A stretch of 64,000 bases of DNA from Polyangia bacterium (GTDB lineage: Bacteria > Myxococcota_A > Polyangia > Nannocystales > Nannocystaceae). The notes under the pieces are model-generated. The model made no database searches. It was not told the origin of the DNA and saw only the letters and a program-made list of their open reading frames with translations. This document shows, one piece after another, positions 27,601 through 34,828 of this stretch; the first letter of the stretch is position 1; each line of letters starts with the position of its first letter. The translations under genes and the position numbers were made by a program. The stretch spans positions 281,177 through 345,176 of the forward strand of contig JAUHWG010000005.1 in the NCBI GenBank assembly GCA_030424595.1. The letters run 5' to 3'.

Positions 27601-28531
27601 CAGGCTTGCGAGCGACGAAGTGGGTGAGGGGGTTTTGGAGGAAGAGATTCTCCCCGCTCGACGCCGCTCGGAGGCGCTCATCGGCCTCTGGGGAGCGCTC
27701 TGGCTGGAACTGGGGGTCGCGTTCCTCGAGCATCCGCAGGCGGAGGACGCCGAGGAGGGCGATGAGCACGAGGGCGCCGAGGAGCCCGTAGAGGGCAGAG
27801 CTGAGCGGAGGCGCCGAGACCCAGGCGCCGAAGAGGAGCCCAGCGACGGCGACGACGAGGGCGAGCTGGAGCGCGATCGCGAGGCCCGTGACCCGGCCTT
27901 GGAGGTCCGGCTGCGGCGGAAACTCGGGCACGCCGTCGGCGTAGTCAGGGTGCTCGCCGATGGCCTCGCAGATCGCAGCGCGGACAGCCTCCGGGCTGAG
28001 CTCTCCCCATTGTCTGGCGTCGAGCTCGCGGTCCACCGCGCGCCGGAGCTCGGCCTCCCAGAGGATCTGCGCGCACGAGCGGCCTGGGGCGCCGACGAAG
28101 AAGGTCTGCGAGGGGACGCGGCTTCGCTGGAGGTAGCGCTTGAAGTCTCGCTCGACGTAGCCCTCGCAGCACTCGAAGACCCTCGCGAGGCCAGCCCCTG
28201 CGCGCTCCAGCAGCGCGTCCAGGTGGAGGCTGCGGGCCCGCCGCTCGGAGCAATCGCTCTCCCCCTCGGGACCGTCGTAGTTGGTGGAGAAGGCGAGCTG
28301 TGGCGCGGTCAACGGCTCGCGATCGACGATGACGAAGCGGGCGTAGTGGAGCCCGGTCAGGGCCTGGAAGGGGACGGTGACCTCCGCCGGTGGACACCCG
28401 CGCATGACCTCGACGGTCTCCTCGCCGATCCTCTCGAGGAGCGCCCGCAGCTCCTCGATCCTCCCGGGCTTTATCGGGACGAGGACGAGGAGCGCGAACT
28501 GGCGCGTCGGCGTTGTCGAAGGTCGCGGCAA
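24626..28531 (-). CDS. Membrane-anchored fusion: unknown N-domain, DyP-type peroxidase, catalase-like domain
   Basis: A 1301-aa protein joining parts normally encoded separately. Residues 1-210 and about 290-430 form an uncharacterised region (LARWV-like segment IHFARWVFTAKGGVLFFSNF, then YCAYPGLSIINVNDNT); two membrane helices lie at about 215-270. The middle is a dye-decolourising peroxidase: distal GFRDG with Asp652, NGSYLVFRQLSQD, and the proximal heme His789 in CPFGSHVRRTNPRD, so the heme pocket looks intact. From about 1000 onwards is a catalase-like domain (ATLKVEPDLPAEYRIGLF, IRGLAIKLMDVPG, SSVTPYLFGDRAVKY). There the usual distal His (HxK) is Phe (RFAKGH) and the distal Asn position is Ser. 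TTG start at 28531, 3 bp after the stop of the DUF4331 gene, so co-transcribed and probably co-translated. Confidence 0.85.
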   Translation of the reverse strand: MPRPSTTPTRQFALLVLVPIKPGRIEELRALLERIGEETVEVMRGCPPAEVTVPFQALTGLHYARFVIVDREPLTAPQLAFSTNYDGPEGESDCSERRARSLHLDALLERAGAGLARVFECCEGYVERDFKRYLQRSRVPSQTFFVGAPGRSCAQILWEAELRRAVDRELDARQWGELSPEAVRAAICEAIGEHPDYADGVPEFPPQPDLQGRVTGLAIALQLALVVAVAGLLFGAWVSAPPLSSALYGLLGALVLIALLGVLRLRMLEERDPQFQPERSPEADERLRAASSGENLFLQNPLTHFVARKPGPLRWVLLRAVFRVLQLLATNVFNHGKLGDIPSIHFARWVFTAKGGVLFFSNFDNSWQSYLGDFIDQASAGLTAVWSNTDRYPRTKWLLEAGSRDASRFLAWTRHHQLQTQVWYCAYPGLSIINVNDNTMIRRGLADPEAVDATSWLFRLRSVNRKGVDRLYGAEQTRDPPLPLEEIQGIILRGYGHKTEARFLLLRVREPGDALLRWLSELPLTSAASAPASAASADPFVNVAFSHAGLRALGLDKTLCDRFSSAFVDDSHSPYRARVNGDVGDNAPERWRWGSRENPVHIALMIYASTEEAVLRWRDHYQLQAERCGAELVVDLEGRTLHGRKEHFGFRDGIAQPVVAGSGRPEVSGNTLAAGEFLLGHRDGYGNVSPSPTTASGFDFGRNGSYLVFRQLSQDVEAFWRYCDGRSEELDGLTVASKMVGRWPSGASLVRHPDGDPERARFQDEDDFNYLENGGDNDRYGARCPFGSHVRRTNPRDWSLGVSRAESLRLSNLHRILRRGRPYGPPLDPELRPEAMLRAATAEEGPERAADRPTDAATERGLQFLCFNANIERQFEFIQQQWCNNPNFAGLNADPDPLVGVRYDAELGTDPPTFTIQSDVELGLRGRCTEMGGFVQVRGSAYLFMPSLPAVRLLGAALGQAPPGEQLEEVPADEELHVNSIIDITRARMGRENLYRRTLRGRFAKGHACVRATLKVEPDLPAEYRIGLFREPREYRAWIRLSNAAAQPQADRKKDIRGLAIKLMDVPGAKLLEGREDDTTHDLLLSSYPALMTRDVAETETLIKAEDGGLSKIIGFFIGLGTLRFRAWRTMRASFVRCDDLLDIPYSSVTPYLFGDRAVKYLLRPQPNQNPSRHPKDDSPDILRKRLAARLAEGSAAFDLLIQLRIDPASTPIEDPRIEWASEPSTLVKLATLKLPQQEVESASLREFCEELTFNPWRALPEHRPLGGINRLRRHAYRALAKLRHDSNATTPREPVSWDLD

Positions 28532-28534
28532 TGG

Positions 28535-30061
28535 TCAGTGCCTTGAGTGCGGCGGGGCGAGGCTGCGCCTGCGCAGTCCGAGCGCGATCGCGGAGCCGAT
28601 GATGAAGAGCGTCGGAGCGCGTATCGAGGTGCTCCCGGAGAGGATCACGCTGACCCCGGCGAGGCCGAGGAGGAGGGAGATGAGGCCGAGGCTGCGGGCT
28701 CTCGCTCGGCGCGACAATCCGCGGCTCCGCGCTGCGCTGATGCCGACGCGGAGGGCGTGGATGAGCGCGATCAGGGCGGCGAGGAGGGTGAGGATCGCCG
28801 TCGCGAAGGTCATCAGCCCGCGCCAGCGGGCCTTTCCGGAGGACTGGACCCGAGCGCCGTTGCGCTGGACAAAGCCGAGGATGGCAGGGAGCGCGCCCTC
28901 GTTCGGCGGGGCCAGGTAGGGGAACACGGGGGAGGGGGGCTGCGTCGCCCGATCGACGCCGTCGCGGATCCGCGGGCCCTCGCCGCGGTTGACGAGCAGC
29001 GTGTAGAGGTCGTCGATGATGTCGTCGTCGAGCGAGCGACCGCCGCAGCCGAGCTCCTCGACGCCCTCGAGCATCGCCCGCTCGATCGCGAAGGTGGGGG
29101 CGCGAGAGCGGCTGCACTCGCGGTGGACGTCGACCACCAGGTAGTCGTCCAGCAGTAGCTCTGCGAGGGCGTCTCTGTCGGCCGTCGGCCATTGACGGGC
29201 GCCGTCCGCCGCGTCGTACCAGTCGATGCTGGCGCGCAGCTGTTCACGGTACGCGGGTCGGCCTGAACTCTCGTCTGCGAAGGGTTCGTCGGCGTTGTAC
29301 ATCGGCCGCAGATCCGCCGCCCCACGCGGAGCCAGGAGGATGTTGGCGAGCTCGGGCCGGCCGAGACGATCGAGGCGGCGGAGAGCTCCGCTGCGGCGAT
29401 CGGTCGTCATCGCCTGCGCCGCGACAGCGACCAAGCCTCCCCCTCCGTCGAGCCCCTCGGCGCCGACGTTGATCTCGAGCGCGAGGGCGAGGACATTCGC
29501 GTGCTGGAGACCGTTGCGGCCCTGCGGCTCCTCGAGGACGCCGCGCTCGCCGAGCGCCGCAAACCACGCGGTGTTGATGAAGAAGGGATCTGAGCGCCGC
29601 CCCGCGAAGACCCGCAAGCGCTCGCCCGGCACGGGGTCGGAGATGTCGTCAACATCGGCGAGGGCGATCGCCCCGGCGCTGCTCTGGCAGCGAACCTTGT
29701 GCGCGGCGAAGGGGCGGTGTGGAGTCTCGAAGGAGCACTCGATCGCGTAGTCCCCGGCCGTCTCAAAGCTCCGAGCCTGTCCGGTCGTTCGGGCGCGGGC
29801 GGGGCGGAGAAGGATGTCGTAGCGGACCTGCTCGGAGAAGTGCCCGCTGCTGCGGACCAGCGGGTAGACGCCGAGAATGACCGATAGATAGCCAGGGCGG
29901 TCAGGCGTCGGGAAGGCGTAGAGATCCGTGAGATCGGCGATCGGGTGGTCGGTGGTGATAGGGCCGTCGACGTGATCGCTGGCGACCGCGACCTTCGGGG
30001 CGTCGAGGGCGACGAGGAGCGCGACGAGGAGCGCGACCACCGGTGCCCTGCCTGCCATCAT
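28535..30061 (-). CDS. DUF4331-family exported/membrane protein
   Basis: A 508-aa protein with a signal peptide (VVALLVALLVALDAPKVAVA) followed by SDHVDGPITTDHPIADLTDL, the typical opening of DUF4331. The family-wide domain spans roughly residues 27-400, with YAFPTPDRPGYLSVILGVYP and QHANVLALALEINV. Unusually, the C-terminus carries two or three membrane helices (about 430-455 and 465-495) and a basic tail, which would anchor the domain outside the cytoplasmic membrane. First gene of an operon with the DyP/catalase fusion 3 bp downstream, suggesting a shared envelope redox or heme-related role. Either of two adjacent ATGs (30061, 30058) could be used. Confidence 0.82.
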   Translation of the reverse strand: MMAGRAPVVALLVALLVALDAPKVAVASDHVDGPITTDHPIADLTDLYAFPTPDRPGYLSVILGVYPLVRSSGHFSEQVRYDILLRPARARTTGQARSFETAGDYAIECSFETPHRPFAAHKVRCQSSAGAIALADVDDISDPVPGERLRVFAGRRSDPFFINTAWFAALGERGVLEEPQGRNGLQHANVLALALEINVGAEGLDGGGGLVAVAAQAMTTDRRSGALRRLDRLGRPELANILLAPRGAADLRPMYNADEPFADESSGRPAYREQLRASIDWYDAADGARQWPTADRDALAELLLDDYLVVDVHRECSRSRAPTFAIERAMLEGVEELGCGGRSLDDDIIDDLYTLLVNRGEGPRIRDGVDRATQPPSPVFPYLAPPNEGALPAILGFVQRNGARVQSSGKARWRGLMTFATAILTLLAALIALIHALRVGISAARSRGLSRRARARSLGLISLLLGLAGVSVILSGSTSIRAPTLFIIGSAIALGLRRRSLAPPHSRH

Positions 30062-30312
30062 TGAGGATCATCGCTCTCGAGAGGAGCGTCGCCGTCGAGC
30101 ATAGCGGTGATCGCCGACGTCGTCGTGGTCGCCATCGCCGTCGTGGTTCAGCGTAGCCTGCGAAGCCGAGCGCCGAGATCGGGACGCTCGGATCTGCGGG
30201 CCGAGTCCGCGCACAGCGGCGCCCGGCGGCTGGACGCGCGAAGCCGACCGCGGCGTTTCGGCGCGGGCTCGGACGAGCACGCAGAACTGTTCATGCGGAC
30301 AGAGTTGCGGCG

Positions 30313-30450
30313 GCGCCGTGCAAGGGCGCCGTGGAGGAGCGCCGCGATCGCGCCGCGATCGGTGACGACCTCGAGGAGTATCGTCCGCCCGCCGCGCTCC
30401 GAGCAGACCGTCACGTCTACGGCGAAGACCCGCGAAAGGAGGGCGCCTGA
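30313..30450 (-). pseudogene. IS91-family transposase C-terminal remnant
   Basis: Minus-strand translation gives LLSRVFAVDVTVCSERGG followed by RTILLEVVTDRGAIAALLHG, matching the C-terminal signature of IS91-type (Y2 rolling-circle) transposases, usually RVFxxDVLVCPRCGG. The second Cys of the CxxC pair is lost and no N-terminal part is present, so it is a fossil. It breaks off within 12 bp of the duplicated Cip1-like gene end, marking a rearrangement junction. Confidence 0.7.
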
Positions 30451-30461
30451 CCGATGCGACG

Positions 30462-30526
30462 GGGCAGTCGATGACGCTGTGGTTGGACGAGGTCGCCCTT
30501 GCGGAGAGCGGATCGGGTGTGGCTCG
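30462..30526 (+). pseudogene. Decayed copy of the 3' end of the Cip1-like gene
   Basis: About 62 bp closely match 24229-24291, covering the codons for GQSMTLWFDEVALAGERIGCG. Differences include TTT to TTG (Phe to Leu), one missing G that shifts the frame after the Ala of VALA, and a lost stop. Similarity stops at the position of the original stop codon. It is a truncated partial duplication, not a gene. Confidence 0.8.
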
Positions 30527-30725
30527 GTGCGCTTGTGTATGGTCCGGCTTGGCCTTGCGGGCCGGAGAGTATGTCGGAGGCTGGAGAAGAAGGGGCGTCG
30601 GCGTGGAGGTCGGGTCCTCACGCAGCTCCCGAGCCGCCGCCGCTGCTCGCTCGTACGAGGGATGGTTTGGTCTCCGTAGGATATCCTCCAGAGGTGGACG
30701 ATGAGGTCGGCGAAGGCGGTGCTCG

Positions 30726-31406
30726 GTGAACGCTCGGCGAAGGGGGGATACGGCGCTCGCAGAAGGGGTGGAGGCGCTGTGTGCGGAGGTGGAGGCGGAG
30801 CTTCGACGGGCCGAGGGTGCAGGCTACGACGAGCGCCACAACGGGCTCGCGAAGGCTTCGTGGGCCGCGCAGCGCCTGTGTTGGCGGTTGACCGCGAAGG
30901 AGGCGCAGGCTGCTCGGCGGGCCTTCCTCGCGGTCGTGGCGATGCCTGAGATCAGCGGGTGTGCGCCCGCCTGCTGCAACGCTTCGTATGTGCGGGCGGA
31001 GATCCTGCGGGCGAAGTTGCAGGTGCTGCGAGCGTGGACGGCGAGGGATCCCGGCGTGGCGACGGAGCTCCCGAGAGAGCGCGTAGAGCTGCTCCTGGCG
31101 CCCTACTCGACGCGGATCGCGTCGGCGACGGCGGAGCTCTTCGCGCGGTCGCCGAAGGGGACGGCTGCGCACCTAGACACGCTCCTCGACGTCGCCAAGA
31201 ACCACCCTCGCTGGCAGGTGCAGTGGGCGCTCGTGCGGGCGCTGGGGCGCGCTGAGCTGAGCTCCCGGACGCCCAAGCGGGTGAGCGATGCCCTTCAGCG
31301 GGCGGAGAAGAGCGAGCGCTCCGAGATCCAGCGGGCGGCGACCAAGGCGACGGTGATCCGCAAGCGCCGTGATCAGGCGCTCCTCAAGGCCGCTCTGGAC
31401 GGCTGA
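30726..31406 (+). CDS. Unrecognised helical (HEAT-like) protein
   Basis: A 226-aa soluble, mostly helical protein starting with GTG at 30726. The pattern of paired amphipathic helices (HPRWQVQWALVRALGRAEL, IQRAATKATVIRKRRDQALL) suggests HEAT/ARM-type repeats, i.e. a protein-interaction scaffold. A Cys cluster CAPACC lies near residue 80. No enzyme motif was seen. Followed by a 223-bp gap containing a TTCG microsatellite. Function unknown. Confidence 0.6.
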   Translation: MNARRRGDTALAEGVEALCAEVEAELRRAEGAGYDERHNGLAKASWAAQRLCWRLTAKEAQAARRAFLAVVAMPEISGCAPACCNASYVRAEILRAKLQVLRAWTARDPGVATELPRERVELLLAPYSTRIASATAELFARSPKGTAAHLDTLLDVAKNHPRWQVQWALVRALGRAELSSRTPKRVSDALQRAEKSERSEIQRAATKATVIRKRRDQALLKAALDG

Positions 31407-31559
31407 GGCCGACGGTGAAGATCCTGCCCTCTCGCGGAGCGCTGCGAGCGTCGTCCCGCGAGCGTCGACAGGATGCGGTCGGGGGCACCCGGCGAGCCTC
31501 GGCCGCGCAGAGGGGAGGCGACGAGCATGGGGAGGCCGGAGGGCGCGCTCGGGGAGCTG

Positions 31560-31577
31560 CTCGTTCGTTCGTTCGTT
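31560..31577. repeat. TTCG tetranucleotide repeat
   Basis: Four to five copies of a 4-bp unit in the gap between the convergent HEAT-like and membrane-protein genes. Non-coding; the only tetranucleotide run noticed in the window. Confidence 0.7.
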
Positions 31578-31629
31578 CGTTTACCGCGGGATTCCTGTCT
31601 CTTTGGACATGTGTAATGGCGACCGCTGG

Positions 31630-32502
31630 TCAGTCGATCGCCACGAGGATGAGCGGCACGACGACGAAGAAGAGGAGGCCGAGGAGGGGGATGATCCGGA
31701 GGAGGGAGATCCGGGCCTTGAGCTGGTCAAAGACGAGGGTGAAGGCGTTTCCCTCCATAAAGGCGACGAAGCTCGAGAGAGAGATCCGTCGTTCGGCCCG
31801 GTCCCCTGCCTCGGGGCCGGCGCTCTGTGTCTCGTCGGAGTCGCCGGCCTCGTCGGAGCGGTCGGCGGTGTCGGCCCGATCGACGAGCGAGCGGAGGATG
31901 ACGGCGCGGATCGTGCCGAAGAGCGCGCGCTGCATCCCGCCCGTCAGGCGTCTACGTAGACGCCTCCCACGCCCGGCGGGCTCTTCGGCGGTGGCGATGA
32001 GCTCGCCTATCTTGTCGTCGAGGAGCTCGGTGAAGCGGTCGGCTCCGATCGTTCGTCCGAGCTTCTCGCCGGCTCGCTCGTAGGCCTCGCGGACCCTGGC
32101 GAGGACCGCCTCGATCGCGGTCGCGACCGCCTGCTCGACGGTCTCGACCTGGATGATGAGGCTGCGGTAGACCCCCCAAAGGACCCCCGAGATCAGGCCT
32201 GCGAGGGGGAAGAGGAGGATGATCGCCACAAACTCCAACACCTTGATCGGGAGAGAGACCGACTGGGCGTTGACCTCGACGAGCTGGAGGACGACGCCGA
32301 CGATCGTAAAGCCGATCGTCCACAGGAGGGCGTTGCGGAGCACGCGGCCGACGCTGCCGAGGGTCAGCTCCCGGAGAAAGCGGGCGCCGCCGGCATGGAT
32401 GCGGCCGACGGCCCGCTGGCCGAGGTCGAGGTCGAGGTCCTCGCCGTCCGCTGTCTGGCGCTCCGGAACGACGGTCGCGGAGGCGTGGGGCTTTGGCTCC
32501 AT
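31630..32502 (-). CDS. Unrecognised membrane protein with cytoplasmic helical domain
   Basis: A 290-aa protein of no recognised family. Two membrane spans at about 55-75 (LLWTIGFTIVGVVLQLVEV) and 85-110, a long helical middle part (AVATAIEAVLARVREAYERA), an acidic low-complexity loop (about 205-230) and a final strongly hydrophobic span IIPLLGLLFFVVVPLILVA. A lone gene, with 107 bp to the divergent lipoprotein start. Role unknown. Confidence 0.65.
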   Translation of the reverse strand: MEPKPHASATVVPERQTADGEDLDLDLGQRAVGRIHAGGARFLRELTLGSVGRVLRNALLWTIGFTIVGVVLQLVEVNAQSVSLPIKVLEFVAIILLFPLAGLISGVLWGVYRSLIIQVETVEQAVATAIEAVLARVREAYERAGEKLGRTIGADRFTELLDDKIGELIATAEEPAGRGRRLRRRLTGGMQRALFGTIRAVILRSLVDRADTADRSDEAGDSDETQSAGPEAGDRAERRISLSSFVAFMEGNAFTLVFDQLKARISLLRIIPLLGLLFFVVVPLILVAID

Positions 32503-32609
32503 AGTCTCTCGACGATAGGCGAGGTCGAGGCGAGAGTGTGTACATCCTCGGCGCGATTGCGTGGATATCGGAGGTTGCCCTGCCGGGGGGGATCCGCGAT
32601 CGTAGATCT

Positions 32610-34274
32610 ATGGTGTCGCGCAGAGCCGGGGTCGGGTGGGCGCTCTTCCTGGTCGGGGGGTGCATTCTCCCGAACCCGGACTTTGACGGGGCTGGCGCGA
32701 GCGGTGGCGCGAGCGGTGGCGCGAGCGATGGCGCGAGCGATGGCGCGAGCGATGGCGTGACGACAGCGACAGCGACAGCGACGACAGCGACAGCGACGAC
32801 AGCGACGACCGTCGACTCCGCTGCCTCGGAGACCGAACCTACGTCGGTGACGAGCGCGACCGGTGTCGACACAGACGGGACAGACGGGACAGACGGGACG
32901 GACGGGACAGGCGGGACAGAGTCGACGAGCGGGACAGAGTCGACGAGCGGCGGCGGGGTGGTCTGCGAGGGTCCCTCCGTGGAGTGGGTCGTCCGCCTGC
33001 ACGGGCCGGGCGTTCAGCATGTGGAGAGCGTCGCTGTCAGCAACGTCGGGGATGTGGCGGTCGTCGGGACCTACGACGGTACCCTCCAGATCGACTCGAG
33101 GGCGGATGGCATCGGTCAGCCGAGCGACGGCTCGGACGTCTTCGTCGCTCGCTTTACTAGCAGCGGCGAGCTGCAGTGGCTGAAGACCTTCGTCGGCGTC
33201 GGCGAGCAGAGAGGCGAGGCGCTCGCCTTTGACAGCGTGGGCAACGTCATCCTCGCGGTCCGCAACAGCGGCACCGTGAACTTTGGCGGCGGCAACAAGA
33301 TCGCCGCAGGCGAGAGCGACGCGGTGCTGGTGAAGCTCAACACGGCGGGCGGGCACGTCGACTCATGGCTCTACACGAGCCCCGGCGAGGCGCTGATCCA
33401 CGACGTCGCGGTCGGTGCGAATGACGACATCCTGGTGGGCGGCGCCTTCAACCTCTCCCTCGTCCCCGAGCCCGGCAAGCAGCTCGTGATGGGCTCCCCC
33501 CAGATGACCGGCTTTGTCGCCCGCCTGAAGAGCGATGGTTTCCCAAAGTGGATCAAGCTGCTCTCCGGCCCGGCGACGAGCTACGTCTACGGGCTGGACC
33601 TGAGCGGTTCGAACAAGGTGGTCTTCGCCGGGGCGTACGCCCAGGGGACCCTGGTGATCGACGGCGACAACCTCGTCCACGAGGGGGAAGAGGACGCCTT
33701 CGCGGCGAGGATCGACGGTGACACCAAGGTCCTGCTCTGGGCTGACCGCGCCGGCGATGAGCTCGGTCAGAACGTCCGTCAGGTCGGCCTCGGCAGCGCG
33801 GGGACGGTGCTCTTCGCCGGCTCGTACCGCGGCGCTCTGGGGAGTTCTCTCCTGAACCCGAGCATGGTCGAGGACGCCTATCTCCTCCAGTACTCGGGAG
33901 ATCAGGAGATGTGGTCGCTCTCGGTCGGCACGGGCCTGCCCCTGCAAAGCCGGGCCCTCGACGTGGGCTCGACCGGTGCGAGCATCTGGGGCGGCGATCT
34001 GCGCGGGAACGCAACGCTCGGGGAGTGCTCGCTGAGCAGCCCAAACCCGGGCTTCTTCCTCTCGGAGGTGAGCGCTGACGGTGAGGTCGTGTGGGCCACG
34101 GCCTACAGCGCTGGGTCTGCCGCCGGGATCGAGGGGGTGGTCTACCGGAAGTCGACGGCCGTCGCGGCGGTCGGCTGGCATCAGGGCGCGATGAGCCTCG
34201 GAGACGTGGCCCTGCCGGCGCCGGTCGACGCGTCTGAGGATTCGTTCCTCGTCCGCCTCGACCCCAGTCGTTGA
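32610..34274 (+). CDS. Lipoprotein with repeat spacer and beta-propeller
   Basis: A 554-aa exported lipoprotein. The ATG at 32610 is chosen because it gives a short signal peptide ending FLVGGC (Cys18); an in-frame GTG at 32538 would bury it. The spacer (about residues 25-125) is built from tandem GASG/GASD, TATAT and DGTDGT units encoded by short repeats. The remaining 430 residues are repeated beta-propeller (SBBP-like) units: VAVSNVGDVAVVGTYDGTL, EALAFDSVGNVILAV, VAVGANDDILVGGAF, VGLGSAGTVLFAGSY. Likely surface-displayed binding protein. Confidence 0.82.
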   Translation: MVSRRAGVGWALFLVGGCILPNPDFDGAGASGGASGGASDGASDGASDGVTTATATATTATATTATTVDSAASETEPTSVTSATGVDTDGTDGTDGTDGTGGTESTSGTESTSGGGVVCEGPSVEWVVRLHGPGVQHVESVAVSNVGDVAVVGTYDGTLQIDSRADGIGQPSDGSDVFVARFTSSGELQWLKTFVGVGEQRGEALAFDSVGNVILAVRNSGTVNFGGGNKIAAGESDAVLVKLNTAGGHVDSWLYTSPGEALIHDVAVGANDDILVGGAFNLSLVPEPGKQLVMGSPQMTGFVARLKSDGFPKWIKLLSGPATSYVYGLDLSGSNKVVFAGAYAQGTLVIDGDNLVHEGEEDAFAARIDGDTKVLLWADRAGDELGQNVRQVGLGSAGTVLFAGSYRGALGSSLLNPSMVEDAYLLQYSGDQEMWSLSVGTGLPLQSRALDVGSTGASIWGGDLRGNATLGECSLSSPNPGFFLSEVSADGEVVWATAYSAGSAAGIEGVVYRKSTAVAAVGWHQGAMSLGDVALPAPVDASEDSFLVRLDPSR

Positions 34275-34401
34275 GGTCGCGGCCTTCGCTCCACGCTGAC
34301 CGTCGAGCTCAGGGCGACGAGCGCGAGCCGCCCACGCATCTGCGAGCCGAGGCCGAGGAGGCTCGCTTGGGCGAGCGGCGCGGGACTCTTGCCGGGGTCT
34401 G

Positions 34402-34749
34402 CTAGGGGCGGGTCTTGGCTTCGGCCTTGGCTTCGGTCTTGGCTTCGGCCTCGGCGTTGACCTCCCGCCGGAGGTTGGCGTCGAAGATAAAGGTGCCGAA
34501 GGGGAGGACAGAGGCGATGAAGCCGGCGGCGATCTTCTTGAGCGGCCACTCGCGCTCGCTCGCCGCGTGGAAGAGGGCGAGGATGAAGACCAGGAAGAGG
34601 AAGCCGTGGGCGGAGCCGACGATCCGGACCGCTTCGGGGCGGCCGGCGAGGTACTTCAGCGGCATCGCGATCCCGAGGAGGATGAGGAAGGAGGAGCCTT
34701 CGAGCAGTCCGATGAGGCGGAGTCGGCCGATGGGGGTCGTTAGCTGCAT
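34402..34749 (-). CDS. DUF3817 small membrane protein
   Basis: A 115-aa inner-membrane protein of the DUF3817 family: three spans, with the family signature RLIGLLEGSSFLILLGIAMP, LKYLAGRPEAVRIVGSAHG (conserved HG) and FHAASEREWPLKK. ATG at 34749. The last 20 residues are a repetitive Ala/Glu/Lys/Thr tail (AEAKTEAKAEAKT) encoded by 12-bp units, absent from the usual family length. Located 79 bp downstream of the RND operon on the same strand and possibly transcribed with it. Function of the family is unknown. Confidence 0.82.
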   Translation of the reverse strand: MQLTTPIGRLRLIGLLEGSSFLILLGIAMPLKYLAGRPEAVRIVGSAHGFLFLVFILALFHAASEREWPLKKIAAGFIASVLPFGTFIFDANLRREVNAEAEAKTEAKAEAKTRP

Positions 34750-34828
34750 GGTTCGCTCGCGGGGCGGAGGATAGTCGATGCGGTGGCTGCCGCCCACCTG
34801 TGGGACCAAAGGCCGCGGGCTGCGGGGC

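Larger units (their letters stand above)
30062..30725. other. Intergenic region with mobile-element debris
   Basis: A 664-bp stretch without an intact gene. It contains an IS91-type transposase remnant (30313-30450), directly abutted by a decayed copy of the 3' end of the Cip1-like gene (30462-30526). The segment 30062-30150 on the minus strand encodes a short acidic string (DGDGDHDDVGDH) that may be the tail of another lost gene. Nothing recognisable lies at 30530-30725 apart from the leader of the next gene. Confidence 0.6.

Noticed and set aside
24626..28531. Encapsulin cargo role for the DyP domain
   Set aside because: No encapsulin shell gene is adjacent, and the protein has membrane helices and a C-terminal catalase-like domain in place of a cargo tail.
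25511..28546. 1011-codon plus-strand ORF opposite the DyP/catalase fusion
   Set aside because: Composition typical of an antisense shadow; the minus strand carries recognisable heme-protein motifs throughout.
30107..30679. 190-codon plus-strand ORF in the debris region
   Set aside because: It overlaps the transposase remnant on the other strand and the duplicated gene end; Arg-rich translation without any domain.
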